A DNA stretch of 64,000 nt, taken from Mikania micrantha. Taxonomy: Eukaryota > Streptophyta > Magnoliopsida > Asterales > Asteraceae. The stretch is from positions 12,369,971-12,433,970 of the forward strand of contig CM018690.1 of NCBI GenBank assembly GCA_009363875.1, read 5' to 3'. The notes under the pieces were generated by a model that worked only from the letters and a program-made list of their open reading frames with translations, searched no databases and was not told where the DNA came from. Position 1 is the first letter of the stretch; every line of letters starts with the position of its first letter. The position numbers were made by a program, and so were the translations under genes. Positions 35,701-47,805 of the stretch are shown here, piece after piece.

Positions 35701-37081
35701 TTCGAACCAACCGCTTCCTCATCCTCATCTTCCAGTCCCTAAGCTTACAGGTTTGTTCATGGCCTCTCTATGTTCACTACTAGCCCGATTAACACATATA
35801 AAACTTAAAAATTGTGTAAACAGATGATAACTATGTTCAAATAGGGTTTTTAACCAAAACCAAAAAGTAAAAGCCTCGGATTTACCTCGAATGTTGACCA
35901 AATGACGAGTTTCTTCGTGGATTCTTGTTCTTCTCGATTCACGAACGTTTTGGCACCAAGATCTCGCGAATCCGTTGAGTAACGAGCGAGAAAAGCTAGA
36001 GAGAAGGTAGAGAGAAGATGGGGTGGCGGTTTTGCAAGTTTAGAGAGAGAAAGAAGTCTTGGAAAATGAAGAAGAAGAGGTTACCCCTCTTATACCCCGC
36101 GTCTTTCCCGGTTGCTCAGTCTCGTTTTTATCGCATTAAAAACTACTAAATGCTCGATTCTTCTAATAAAATATATTTAAAACATAAAATGTTTAAATCA
36201 TTTGATTTCGTTTTTATTAACATTATTTCTTATTTAAATACGTTTGTTTCGTAAATGATTTCGTTCACTTTTGTTAAACTAATTATTTAAATAAAAAGAT
36301 TTGTTCGGATTTGTTTTAGATTGTGATTCCTAAAAAACGTTATTAATTTAATATCGTTACATATTATTCCGTTATCTCGTCGAAACGCATTACTTACGTA
36401 CGTATTCGTAAAGATCGTCACATTTTCGAATCCGACGCTCGTATCGTATTTCGATTCGATTTACTATTTATGGAATATTGTTTCAGAATATTATTCTAAA
36501 TAATTATATTCGTGTGAATCGTCACCCACGCGAATACATTATTAAGTTAATATTTCTGAAATAACATTCGAGTTTAATTTATAATCGTAACCTCACCATT
36601 GCGTAATTATTTCCAATAAAGCTTTCATTATTTTATTAACTTTAATATTATAAATCCCAATCCACAACCCACTAAAGCATATCACTGACACATCCATGAT
36701 AGACCGAAATATGCTTATGTATAGGACATATGTAAGGGTCAGTCGCGACCGCCCCAGCCACTGTCCCACCGCTATTTCGATAAACCATGACCATGTGTCC
36801 TTGACAATGTTTAGCAACCAATCAATAACCAAACTCCTAATTCCTTTTCATTCCAAATCAACAACCCATAACATATGTTCAACTGCAATAAACTCTCTGG
36901 TTCTATTTAGTTGTTTTTCAACTAAACTTCCCATGGTTTATGCTCATAATTATATGTTCTCAATAATGTATACCAGTGATAATATCAACAAATAATTCAT
37001 AATAATTATCCATTATCATATCTGGTTTTAACAATACAAACAGTAGTGTAATAGCCTGAAATACAGTGGTGTTACACATAA

Positions 37082-38322
37082 CATTATTCAATCACACATA
37101 ACATTGTTTAAATCATTTAAAACATCATAAGCATAAACAACTCTTCGCACCGCAGTGTTAAACTTTTGCCCAACCGCAGCCGAGACTTTAAAACCATATT
37201 TTTTGCTAGACCTCAGCCGAGACTTTCAAAATCATTTATTTCTCAACCGTAATTGAGACATAAAACATTTTTTACCTGACCAAAGTCAGGTTAAAAGTAT
37301 TTTCTCAAAATAGTTTCATAACATGCATAATAGCCCAAAATGATAAAACATTTAAAATATGGCTACAAAGAACTCACCTTAGGTCCAAGCTCGTGTCTCA
37401 ATAACTTTAGACACTTCACAGTTATTCTTGATCTTGTAATAACTTAATAACCTACATCATATTATCAAGTATATTGATACATGTTCTAATTGTTGGTTTT
37501 ATAGACTTAGCGGGGTTAGGGTTGACAGATCATGTATGTGTCATTTTAACCCACCCACAAAAGTCACCTTCAAACCCATCGTGCATATATCTTAAACACC
37601 CTAATATCCTACTGGTAAGACATCCCATGTCATCACTCTATATGTATACTATACCAGTATACTCAACACTCTCGTGACATTATAGACGTACACCCTTGCA
37701 TCTTGTTCCTGGTTAACCCACAATATAAACCGTATACATATCAGTATTATTTACTAATCGGTGTCATATCGTTGAACTCGCTTATAGCGGCTATGTAACT
37801 CATGAGATAATGACACAATGGAAACTAAAACCATACCAATATCACGAGTTCGTTGTTTCCTTCTTTGCTTTCCCTTTACTTTATCGTCAACATGCACTCT
37901 AAAGGAACTATTTTTGTTTTGAAGGAAGAGGATTAAGTTGTTTAATACACTCTGACCGTAGGTGAATTTTGAAACAAATATGATGGCTCTTTATTTTTAA
38001 ACCCCCTTCTACTTTTCTCACATATTTTTAATATTCACAAGCTTATATAGTGTTCATACTTTATCATATAACGGTCGCGCTTATATTAACTTGATTGTAA
38101 TTACTTCGGGAATGTTCATAAAAATTTCGAACCCCAACGGTCACAGAACTTTTGCACGTTATTAATAGGCTTATAACATGTCCGTACATTATCAAATATT
38201 TTTATCGTTTATACCATTTTGATTGTAATTACTTTACAAATGTTTATATAAATTTTGGAACTAAACGTTTACCGAAATTTCGCATGTTTATTGATAGGTT
38301 ACAAAATTTTCGGTTGTTACCA
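37082..38322 (-). repeat. Element D 3' LTR, segment 3 (inner end)
   Basis: This is the last part of D's 3' LTR, ending GGTTGTTACCA at 38322 next to the polypurine tract. It is homologous to 44375-45760. Within about 37985-38310 two related units of about 125 bp follow each other (words such as TAATTACTT and AAACG then TTACCGAAATTT). A block of about 40 bp (near 37950-37990) replaces about 170 bp present in the other LTR. Confidence 0.85.
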
Positions 38323-38358
38323 GTCTACCCTCCTTACAATGGGTTTCGTCCTCGAAAC
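38323..38358 (-). promoter_or_regulatory. Element D polypurine tract and post-stop hairpin
   Basis: Minus strand AAGGAGGGTAGAC (38335-38323) abuts the LTR. Seven bases upstream is a perfect 6-bp stem with a 4-base loop (38343-38358, GTTTCG TCCT CGAAAC on the plus strand), which starts right after the pol stop at 38362. The stem bases differ from those in A and B, but position and shape agree. Confidence 0.7.
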
Positions 38359-38361
38359 CTA

Positions 38362-39870
38362 TTACGTTTCAAACAAATATGGGTAGAGTCGTTTCATCTC
38401 GTCCTCAGTCTCCCACGTAACCTCAAATCCTTTTCGGTGTTGCCATTGAACCTTAACTTGTCTAATCGTCTTGTTGCGTAATTTTTTTTCTATTCTGTCA
38501 ACAATGGCAACCAGTTCTTCTATGTAGTTTAACTTTTCATCAATTTCAATATCATTTAACGGGACATATGCTACATCATCTGCTAGACATTTTCTCAAGT
38601 GTGAAATGTGAAATGTCGGATGAATTCCACTCAATACATCTGGAAGATTTAATCGATAAGCTACCTTACCGACTCCTGCTATTATTTAAAAAGGTCCAAT
38701 AAATCTCAGACTCAGCTTTCCTCTTTTTTCGAATCGAATAATTCCTTTTCATGGTGAAACTTTTAACAGTACCTGATCGCCTACCTCAAACTCTATTGGT
38801 CTTCATCTTTTGTCCGCATAGGACTTTTGTCGATCTTGTGTAGCTTTTATTCCCGCTTTAACTAGCTGAAGCTTTTCAGTCAATTCTACCACTGTAGCTT
38901 TGCTTCCTACTTCTTTCTGTCCTACTCCCCCAACACACAGGTGTCCTACAATGTCGTCCGTATAATGCATCATATGGTGGCATTCCAATACTAGCATGGT
39001 AGTTCTTATTGTACGAGAATTCCACTAATGGTAAATGATCATCCCAGCTACCACCAAAATCAATAATACAGGCTCTGAGCATATCCTCTAAGGTTTGGAT
39101 AGACCTTTTAGACTGTCCATCTGTCTGAGGATGATACACTGTACTGATATTCAATCTTGTACCATGGATTCATGGAATTGTTTCCAAAATCTAGAAACAA
39201 ATTGTGTGTCACGATCTGAAACTATAGACCACAAGACCAAGGAAGCATCGGTTTTTAATCTCATTATGACTTGGTCGTTCAGAAGAGATTGTTTCTCGAT
39301 CAGAATAGTGGTAAGGAAGGCGCTACAAGAAAGATATACTCCTTTTCAAATCGCCCCGCGAAGACAGACGTTCAGAAAGGTTCTCAAGATTCTCAATCGC
39401 TTTTTTTATTGGGGAGGAAGAGTACAGGAAGGGAGCGAGACCAAGCCAAGCCACTAGTAGAGTAAGCCCTTCCCACGTGTCAAAATGAATTGCAGCCTCA
39501 ACCAGAGAAATCAACCTGCGCCTTTGATGTTAGGCCGCGGCTGAAAGTTTTTTGAAATCGAACTGAATGGAATTGTTACTTTCAAAAATGCTTGGAACTC
39601 CATGTCTTGTAACTATTTCTTTCACAAATAATTCAGACAGTTTCTCTGACGTATAAGTCTCACGTATAGGTAAGAAATGAGCACTTTTGGTTAATAGGTC
39701 TACAATCACCCAGATAGTATCATGATGTTTCGCCCTGAGAGGAAACTTAGTAATAAAATCCCTGGTGATGTGTTCCCATTTCCATTATGGGACTTCTAAA
39801 GGTTGCACATTACCATATGATTTCTGATGTTCAGCCTTTACTTGCGCACATATCAAGCATTTTTTTAGGT
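38362..39870 (-). pseudogene. Element D integrase and chromodomain-like tail (degraded, with foreign insert)
   Basis: These are pieces of integrase in several frames. The tail (38362-38634) has FHISHLRKCLADD, then VKVQWQHRKG and VTWETEDEMKRLYP, a chromodomain-like C terminus. The core piece 38876-39154 holds YHPQTDGQSKRSIQTLEDM, where the third acidic residue region reads QSKRS instead of the usual QSERT, so the catalytic Glu appears to be Lys. The frame is broken at least three times and an unrelated segment of about 360 bp (39229-39587) separates the HGVP and SDRD motifs. Not functional. Confidence 0.82.
39229..39587. other. Foreign insert in element D integrase, possibly organellar DNA
   Basis: Reading D's integrase on the minus strand, the sequence stops matching after VTRHGVP (about 39588) and resumes at VSDRD (about 39228). 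The roughly 360 bp between have no counterpart in A or B. They are GC-richer than their surroundings (for example CGCCCCGCGAAGACAGACG) and look to me like plant mitochondrial spacer DNA. I see no target duplication or terminal repeats. The organellar origin is an impression, not an identification. Confidence 0.45.
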
Positions 39871-39871
39871 A

Positions 39872-40678
39872 CTACATTACATTAAACTTCATACCTGGCC
39901 ACCAATAACCCTTTAGAAGGTCTTGATACAATTTTGTTGCACCAGGATGAGTAGAGTAACGTGACTTATCTGGTTCATCTAAAATCCTTGACCTGATGTC
40001 CCTATTTCGTGGAACCCACATTCGACCGTATCGAGTCTTAACACCAAATTCATTTTCTTCTAGACTTTTAACTTGGCCAAAAATCCTTTCGAATCCAACA
40101 TTTTCTTCCTTTAATCCTTCCTTCTGTGCACCCTTTAGCTCATTCAGAAAATTTGGTGTTACTACCAAACTGTAAGACTTAACTCGTATACCAGGATACT
40201 CTGTTTTGCGACTTATAGTATCGGACACCACATTGGCCTTTCCCGGGTGGTACAAAATTTCACAGTTATAATCCTTGAGCAGCTCAAGTCATCTTTTTTG
40301 TCTCATATTCAATTCTTTCTGTTCAAAGAAGTATTTTAGGCCTTTATAATATGTGTAAATTGTACATTTGACTCCATATAAATAATGCCTACAAAATTCT
40401 AAAGCAAATTCCACAACAGCCAATTCCAAATCATGTGTTGGGTAATTGACCTCGTGGGTTTTCAATTGTCTTGAGGCATATGCTATTACGTTTCCCCTTT
40501 GCATAAGTACACAACCCAACCCCAGATAAGACACATCTGAGTACACAGCCATGTCTTCATTACCATCCCGCAATGCAAAGATAGGAGCTTCAGTTAATCT
40601 CTTTTTCAATTCTTCAAAAGCTTGAGCCTGAGTTGGACCCCAATCATATTTTACTTCTTTCCTAGTCAATTTCGTCAA
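39872..40678 (-). pseudogene. Element D RNase H and start of integrase (degraded)
   Basis: The frame at 40289-40678 has the RNase H region YLGLGCVLMQRGNVIAYASR preceded by YSDVS. The usual TDHKSL motif has become TYYKGL, so a catalytic Asp is lost. After a frame break, 39872-40255 holds YHPGKANVVSDTISRK and then the zinc-binding start of integrase (HPGATKLYQDLLKGYWWPGMK). It matches A and B in order but is only moderately similar. Confidence 0.82.
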
Positions 40679-41616
40679 TGATGTAGCAATCCTGGAGAAA
40701 TCATAGATGAATCTTTTGTAGTACCTGCTAATCCAAGAAAGCTACAAATTTCCGTTGGTGTCTTCGGAGGATTCCATTTTATTACCACTTCTACATTAGC
40801 TGGGTCCACCATTATGCCTTCTGGACTAATGACATGACCTAGGAACTGTACTTCCCGTAGCCAAAAGGCGCATTTGGAGAACTTAGCATAAAACTTTTTT
40901 GTTCTTAGCATTTCAAGTACTTCCCGTATGTGGCAAGCATGGTCATTTTCGTTTTTTGAGTATATTAAAATGTTGTCAATGAACACAATTATTGATTGGT
41001 CTAACATAGGTTTGCACACCCGATTCATCAAATCCATAAACGCCACAGGAGCGTTTGTTAACCTGAAAGACATTACAAAAAACTCATAGTGTCCATAACG
41101 TGTGCGAAACGCCGTCTTCGGAATGTCTTGTTCTCTCACCTGTAGTTGATGATACCCTGATCTGAGATCGAATTTAGAAAACCAAATTACCCCTTGTAAT
41201 TGGTCAACATAAGTCTTCAATTCTTGGTAATGGATACTTGTTATTTATTGTGAGTTTATTCTATTCCTTGTAGTCAGTGCACATTCTCATGCTTCCACCT
41301 TTTTCTTCACAAACAATACGGGTCCACCCCAAGGTGACACACTTGGTCGTATAAAAACTTTGTCTAGAAGGTCTTGTAGTTGGGTCATCAATTCTTTCAT
41401 CTCAGTTGGATCCAGATGGTACGGTGCCTTGACGACAGGTTGAGCTCCTGGCACAACATCAATTTGGAATTCGATTTCCCGATCAGGTGGAACTCCTTGC
41501 AAGTCCTCAGCAAATACATCAGGAAAGTTACACGCCATAGGTACGCCTTCTAATTCTTTTGCCATAGCTTCTTTATCGATAACATAGGCTAGATAAGCCC
41601 CATACTCTCGCCGCAT
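40675..41616 (-). pseudogene. Element D reverse transcriptase (degraded)
   Basis: Two frames are present. 41287-41616 carries the linker and RT start (PDVFAEDLQGVPPDREIEF, then SPWGGPVLFVKKK). 40675-41220 carries FSKFDLRSGYHQLQV and the palm motif, which reads FIDNILIYS instead of FIDDILIYS (codon change near 40974-40979). The second catalytic aspartate is therefore lost. The two pieces are separated by a frame break near 41250. Confidence 0.85.
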
Positions 41617-41914
41617 AAATTCACTTGCTTAATCATTAAAATGACTTTAGGCACATGGAACACTTTATCTCCTTAAACTGTTACGAAACTCCCATTAAGA
41701 GCCGTTAAGAAAATCATATTTCTTCGACAGAAAATGTGAGCCTCATATTTGGCCAACCAATCCATGCCCAAGACTACATCAAAACCTCCTAACGTAATCA
41801 CAAACAACTTAACGAGGAACCTATGACCTTATATATCAATGTAATAATCATCATTAATGGCTTCTGTTACTCTAGTTGATCTACCAAGAGTCGTTTCTAT
41901 CTTAAAGGCATGTT

Positions 41915-43315
41915 TTATCTTTTTAACAGTATAGCACATAGTTTATCACAAAAGGTAATAGCCACAAAGCTCATACTTGCGCCAGAATCAAATAGCACTG
42001 AAGCAGGGATATCATTAATAAAGAAAATACTTGTTACCACATCAGGGTCTTTGTCTGCCTGATCTTTAGTCGTAGTAAAGGCACGAGCTGTTGCTTTTTG
42101 CTTCTCACCTCCCTTGCTACTTTCAGGTTTGTTCGATCCAATAGTTATTGTCTTTGGTTTAAAACAATTCTTGCTTACATGACTGAATCTACCACAATTG
42201 TAACATTTTGGCATACTTGGAAAATTAAAAGAGAAATGTCTAGTTTTTCCACAACGGTGGCACAAAGTAGTCCCCAGACGACATTCTCCCCCATGTTTCC
42301 TTCCACACTTAGTGCCTGTTTCACATTCTTCCACCCTAAACTTTTTCATAGGGGGTCTCGGTTTATCATTTATGTTGCTTTTCAATCCAGGTGACCACTT
42401 TTGTTTCGGTTTCTTCTTTAATGGTTCAGCTTCCAACACATCATCCCAGACAATGCCGCTAATTTCTACCGCTGACTTAAAAGTTCTGGGGGCACGCGCT
42501 TTTAATGTGTGCGGACTCTAGGTGGTAGTCCTTCCACACATAACTTCAGTCTGTGTTCCTCTGTGTTTACCAAATGGGGAACCAGTCTTGACATTTCATT
42601 AAATTTTGAAGTATATTGCTGATGATTCATACGTCCAGCTTTAAAAGTCAGAAATTCCCGCTCGATTTTATCAATTTCATTCTTCAGACAGAAGTGTTTT
42701 GTAACTAATTCTTTAAGTCCTTCCATTTCAAACCCTCTACATCAGCAGCGGTCTTTGATTGCTTGACAGTGTTCCACCAATGTAGAGCTTCTTCAGTAAA
42801 TGAATAAACTGCAAATTTCACAGCTTGATCATCCCGGCATTCACTGATAGCGATAACCGCCTCCATAGCCGAAATCCAATGGCAGGTGGCCACCGCATTC
42901 TTCTTACCATCAAATGCTGGGGATTGCACCCTTTGATGGCGTTGTAGTCACATCCTTTGGGTCCCTTTGTACTTGAACCCTTACCTTTAGTATTGATGAT
43001 CAATACCTCTTCTTCATCTTGCTCTTTGTTAGAGCTGTCGGTTTTCTCTTTTTCCTTCTTAGCCCCTTCTTTAGCAGTTTCCTCTTTGGCTTCAGTTCTG
43101 GCTGATGGTAGTATGTCCTTTAAAATTTTATGAACTTCATCAAATTTTGCCTTTACCACCACCGATTCAAACCTAAGTTCCTCTTCTTCATTTCCTTCTT
43201 TAATGTTAACTTCAGTTTCCTCATTATTCGTTGGAACTTCCACAATTTGCTTCTTATTTTTAGGTGGTCAACCTCGACCTCTACCATGTCCACCTTCTCT
43301 CTCTTCACCTAGCAT
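41915..43315 (-). pseudogene. Element D gag and protease (degraded)
   Basis: The likely start is the ATG at 43315 (MLGEEREGG), with an in-frame TGA at codon 16 (43268-43270). A lysine/glutamate-rich N-terminal region (to about 42980) is followed by capsid pieces in other frames (42705-42929 with ISECRDDQAVKFA and EALHWWNT; 42502-42726 with YVEGLP-like CVEGLPPRVR). Then come zinc knuckles at 41915-42439. The first has lost its last cysteine (CHRCGKTRHFSFNFP), while the second is intact (CYNCGRFSHVSKNC). The protease reads VLFDSGASMSF (near 41987) and the frame ends soon after. The glutamate-rich N terminus is unlike the proline-rich one of A and B. Confidence 0.83.
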
Positions 43316-43634
43316 TTTAATTTTCTATACATATTGCAAACAACCACGTGTCAATCAAAGTAATAATTCAAGACGTAATAAGCATTGTAAATTGTTAATG
43401 ACGTTGATCAGGTGTAATTAACCATTTATCTTACTTATAGGTTCTAAACATTCCCAATCATGAACATATTATCATTCACAACATCATACTACTTTAATCT
43501 ACATCTTAAACATAACACAGCAATGATGTCATATGCTCGTGGCATCAGATTACCCTTGACTGACATTCTTTTCATTTTGTCCCATTTTCAGGTTAAGTCC
43601 AGGCATTAGGGATGATCGGATCTCTCAAACTATG

Positions 43635-43646
43635 GCTCTGATACCA
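43635..43646 (-). promoter_or_regulatory. Element D primer binding site (initiator tRNA-Met type)
   Basis: Minus strand TGGTATCAGAGC lies three bases after D's 5' LTR (43650). Confidence 0.88.
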
Positions 43647-43649
43647 ACT

Positions 43650-45760
43650 TGAGAGGCCCCGAGCCCCAGGAGTCCCCTCCGTTGGTTTATGAAACAAACA
43701 CATAGTTCTTAAACCATATTTACATTATTATAGTGGTGGAAATTAAAGTAACAACATAAAATAATGTACAGATACTAAACGAACATTAACACATAACCCA
43801 TATCTTTAATAGTTCTATAATATAGCCAGTCTATGCCAGGGTAGTCCTCAATGTATGCCACGAGCCATCCTGCTATCCTTTCTCAAACTATTCAACCTCA
43901 TATGCATGTAAAACAAGTCAGCTTTATGCTAGTGAGTTCTAAGTTAAATTTTTTAAGAAAAACCTTTGTTCATTCATATCATCACATAACATAATTCAAA
44001 TACATAACATACATGTCGTAATAACATAAATACATAACATACATATCATCATAACATCAATCATACTGTGATGAAAACTTCACCCTCAACTGCTGACCCG
44101 AAGTCAACAGGCTTGTGCAGCACAAGACACCTCATCTGCGACCCGAAGTCGACAGGCTTGTATAAATACAAGACATCTCAACTGCCAACCCGAAGTTGAC
44201 AGGCTCATGGATGCATAAGACTTCCTTAACTGGCGACAAACAGTCGACATGCTTGTGTAACCACAAGACTCTTTAACTGCCAACCCGAAGTTGACAACTC
44301 TTATCGGTACAAGACATCCTCAATAGCAATCATTCACATAACATAAATTTACATATATCATTCATATCCATAACATTATTCAATCACACATAACATGGTT
44401 TGAATCATTTAAAACATCATAAGCATAAACAACTCTTCCCACGGCAGTGCTCAACTTTTGCCCAACCGCAGCCGAGACTTTAAAACCACATTTTTTGCTC
44501 GACCTCAGCCGAGACTTTCAAAATCATTTATTTATCAACCGTAATTGAGACATAAAACATTTTTTACCTTACCAAAGTCAAGTTAAAATTATTTTCTCAA
44601 AATAGTTTCATAACATGCATAACAGCCCAAAATGATAAAACATTTAAAATATGGCTACAAAGAACTCACCTTAGGTCCAAGCTCGTTCTCTCAATAAGTT
44701 TAGACACTTCACAGTTATTCTTGATCTTGTAATAACTTAATAACCTATATCATATTATCAAGTATATTAATACATGTTCTAATTGTTGGTTTTATAGACT
44801 TAGCGGGGTTAGGGTTGACAGATCGTGTATTTGTCATTTTAACCCACCCACAAAAGTCACCTTCAAACCCATCGTGCATATATCTTAAACACCCTAATAT
44901 CTTACTGGTAAGACACCCCATGTCATCACTCTATATGTATACTATACCAGTACACTCAACACTCTCATGACATTATATACGTACACCCTTGCATCTTTAT
45001 CCTGCGTAACCCACAATATAAACCGTATACATATCAGTATTATTTACTAATCGGTGTCATATCGTTGAACTCGCTTATAGCAGCTATGTAACTCATGAGA
45101 TAATGACACAATGGAAACTAAAACCATACCGTTATCACGAGTTCGTTGTTTCCTCCTTTGCTTTCCCTTTACTCTATCGTCAACATGTACTCTAAAGGAA
45201 CTATTTTTTTTTTGAAGGAAGAGGATTAAGTTGTTTAATGGCTCATCGAAGGGATAACTATTGATTCAATCTAATTTCAAACTCCATGTACGTGGAAAGT
45301 ATTTGACCTGTCGAAATTAAAATAAATTAAGAATACAACTTTTGGCCACAATTCTAAATCGACATAACAAAGTTTACTACACATTTTTATTTAATCATAT
45401 CTTTCATTTAGGCCCTTGAACTTTGGCTCTTTATTTTTAAACCTCATTCTACTTTACTCACATATTTTAATATTCTCGAGCTTTTATCGTGTTCGTACTT
45501 TATCGTATAACGGTCCCGTTTATATTAACTTGATCGTAATTACTTCGGGAATGTTCATAAAAATTTCTAACCCAAACGGTCACAGAAATTTTGCATGTTA
45601 TTAATAGGCTTTATAACGTGTGTGTACATTATTTAATATGTTTATCGCTTATACCATTTTGATCGTAATTACTTTACGAACGTTTATATAAATTTTGGAC
45701 ATAAACGGTTACCGAAATTTCTCATGTTTATTAATAGGTTACAAAATTTTCGGTTTTTCA
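43650..45760 (-). repeat. Element D 5' LTR
   Basis: This uninterrupted LTR (2111 bp) starts TGAGAGGCCCC on the plus strand and ends CGGTTTTTCA at 45760, followed by the ATATT duplication. It contains the array of about 47 bp (44085-44318). It also contains two related units of about 125 bp at its end (about 45489-45608 and 45617-45739). Roughly 170 bp (about 45240-45415) are not in the 3' LTR. Confidence 0.88.
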
Positions 45761-45765
45761 ATATT

Positions 45766-46740
45766 TAATTATTGAAAACTAAGTTTATGTTCTGTGATGT
45801 GAGAGGTTCACAACGAACTAAACTGGGTCCAAAAGAAAGGTAAGATGAATGAGATATCGAAGCTTAAAAGTGCGTAGTTGAAAACATTAAAATTGTGAAA
45901 TAAGCTTGTCACACATTGATGAAAGGATAAATCTTGTGTGAGTTTATAAGTAGGAGCTTATTGGCATAAGCATTATCAAATGCAAAGAGTTGAGCCTGAA
46001 GGGTGCGTAAGCACGCACCCGTAACTGGCTAGGCACTGGGCTGTGTTGGCACGTTTTGCTTCGTTTCAGAATTTCATCTGTGGTTGTTAACATCTGATGA
46101 AAGGATGTCAGCAACAGTGGTTGCTAACAGTGGTTATGGATCAGTTGTTTTTGTTCTGTGGTTGCTATCAGTGGTTATCTGATCAGTTGTTCTGGATCAG
46201 TGGTTGCTAATCAGTGATTGTTAGCAGTTGTTGTAACCACTAAAAGGAATGAGTGGTTATGGATCAGTGGTTGCTATTCATGGTTGCTAGTAGTGGTCGC
46301 TACAACTGATGGATCAGCAGTGGTTGTTTGCCAACTGTTAACGAAACAACAGTTATTGTTTATCAATTTCAAATGTTGCATTGAATAATCAGTTTCAACT
46401 TACTAATTCAATTATCAGACTGTTAGACGGAATTAATTGGTTGTTTAAAGTGCAGACTTTAATTATTGCATGTTTCAGGTGCAGACCTACCATTATAAAC
46501 ACATGGTTGTGTACCTTGATTTACACAACCGAGAAAATTCTGGAACACAAAGCAATACACACTTTCTTTCTAAAACTTTTGCAATCGATCTTGTTATCCA
46601 TAGTCTTGTTTCAGGTATCATTTCAGGTGCTAGGTTAATTCCGGCAGTACATATTGCTCCGGCTGTTTTACCTAGGAGACATATGGGATTCACCTTGGTG
46701 ACCTGAAATATGTTTTAAGGGACCTATGTTGAGCAGAAAT
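45766..46740. other. Flank with irregular GTGGTTGCTA repeats
   Basis: Between about 46085 and 46350 the words CAGTGGTTGCTA, GTGGTTATGGATCAG and GATCAGTTGTT recur many times in one orientation without a fixed period. The rest shows no gene. Open frames at 46381-46706 overlap each other on both strands and look accidental. The stretch may belong to an unidentified repeat ending at 46740. Confidence 0.45.
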
Positions 46741-47325
46741 TGTGACACCCCGTATTTTCCAGGTCAGCATTTACATTAATTAAATAATAATTTAATTTAT
46801 TATTTCATACGTGGCACTAGAATTGGATTAATTTAGTGTGACACGTGGCACAGTTCCAAACATGAACAACCGGACGATAGTTCGAAAAATTATCGGAAAA
46901 CGCACACACGTGTCTTGAATTAATGAACGTTGGTGAAACAATCGAACAATTATGAAATTTAACAACAATTGAATAATGTGACAATTAATTATGAACAATT
47001 TCATGACCAAAGTCTGGAAGCTATGAACGATAGCGAATAACAAACGAAAAACGGTTCGAAACAACTAAATTGGGCTTTTGGGCCATTCCGAGACCCATCG
47101 CGATACGCCAAGGGGCTAGGCAAGACCCTCGGCGGTACGCGAAAATGGGCGGCAGAATTTGAATTCTTAGAATTTCTTAACGGTACGCCGCGACCGATCA
47201 TTTTCCACCTCGGCGGTACACGGCGTGTTTCGGGAGAGAGCCCGATTAAATTAATCTTGGTAATATGCCAAGACCCTCAGGGACAAGCCTGGCGGTACGC
47301 GGCAACCCTTAGTTTGCAAAACGTT

Positions 47326-47332
47326 TATAAAA
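47326..47332 (+). promoter_or_regulatory. TATA box of C2 LTR
   Basis: TATAAAA lies about 30 bp downstream of the CG-rich cluster and ahead of a leader starting near 47360 with TCTCTCGACCCC. Confidence 0.4.
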
Positions 47333-47805
47333 GTCGAACCAGGCCATTAGTTTCGGTTTTACACCAATTCTCTCGACCCCAAACCTTCACTCCGGCGAAA
47401 ATATCTCTACTACACACCCAGTAAACATCAGGAACCCTTAGGAAGCTAATCTTGAGTCCCATTGAGGCTAGAAGCAAGAAGGTGGAACTTTGGGAGCTTG
47501 TCATCATCACCATCAAGTGTACCAGCTGAGGAAAACACCAATAGCAGCTCACAAGACCATTTCTCAACTGATTTGTCCCCATCTCATTGGTTTTGAGCTT
47601 TGTGAGGTAGTTCTAGAAACCCATTTACACAAATCTTGTAGTTACACACACATGCAACTCAATACACACACATGCAACACTATAGATGATGCATGCACGA
47701 AATTTGGGGGTTTAATAATCTGATTTTGATGCTTTGATGACTGATTTGGAGTATTAGAATGATCTATGGCAAGTATTGATGTTATTTTGACAAGATTTGT
47801 GCATA

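Larger units (their letters stand above)
33659..37076 (-). mobile_element. Element E: solo LTR related to the A/B group
   Basis: These 3418 bp from TGTAACACCCC to GGTGTTACA are flanked by CATAA (33654-33658 and 37077-37081). There is no internal coding region, so this is a solo LTR. Orientation is minus, judged from a TATAAG box at about 36089-36094 followed by a CT-rich leader (36000-36060) and then CGAACC words on the sense strand, the order seen in B. It holds four exact-spaced 71-bp units starting 34211, 34282, 34353 and 34424. The open frame at 35384-35728 lies inside the word cluster and is not a gene. Confidence 0.82.
3502..45760 (-). mobile_element. Element D: old Ty3/gypsy LTR retrotransposon, host of the whole nest
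   Basis: D is bounded by the 5-bp duplication ATATT (3497-3501 and 45761-45765). On the minus strand its 5' LTR is 43650-45760, its primer site 43635-43646, its gag-pol remnants 43315-38362 and its polypurine tract 38323-38335. Its 3' LTR is split by nested insertions into 3502-3564, 32997-33658 and 37082-38322. In one sampled stretch of about 165 bp the LTRs differ at about 5% of positions, so D is much older than A and B. The internal genes are broken by many frameshifts and stops. The protein type (CCHC Gag, DSGA protease, RT, RNase H, integrase, C-terminal chromodomain-like end) is chromovirus-like gypsy. Confidence 0.9.

Noticed and set aside
35384..35783. Open frames on both strands (114 and 80 codons)
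   Set aside because: They fall inside the GGTTCG/CGAACC cluster of solo LTR E, with no conserved protein motif.
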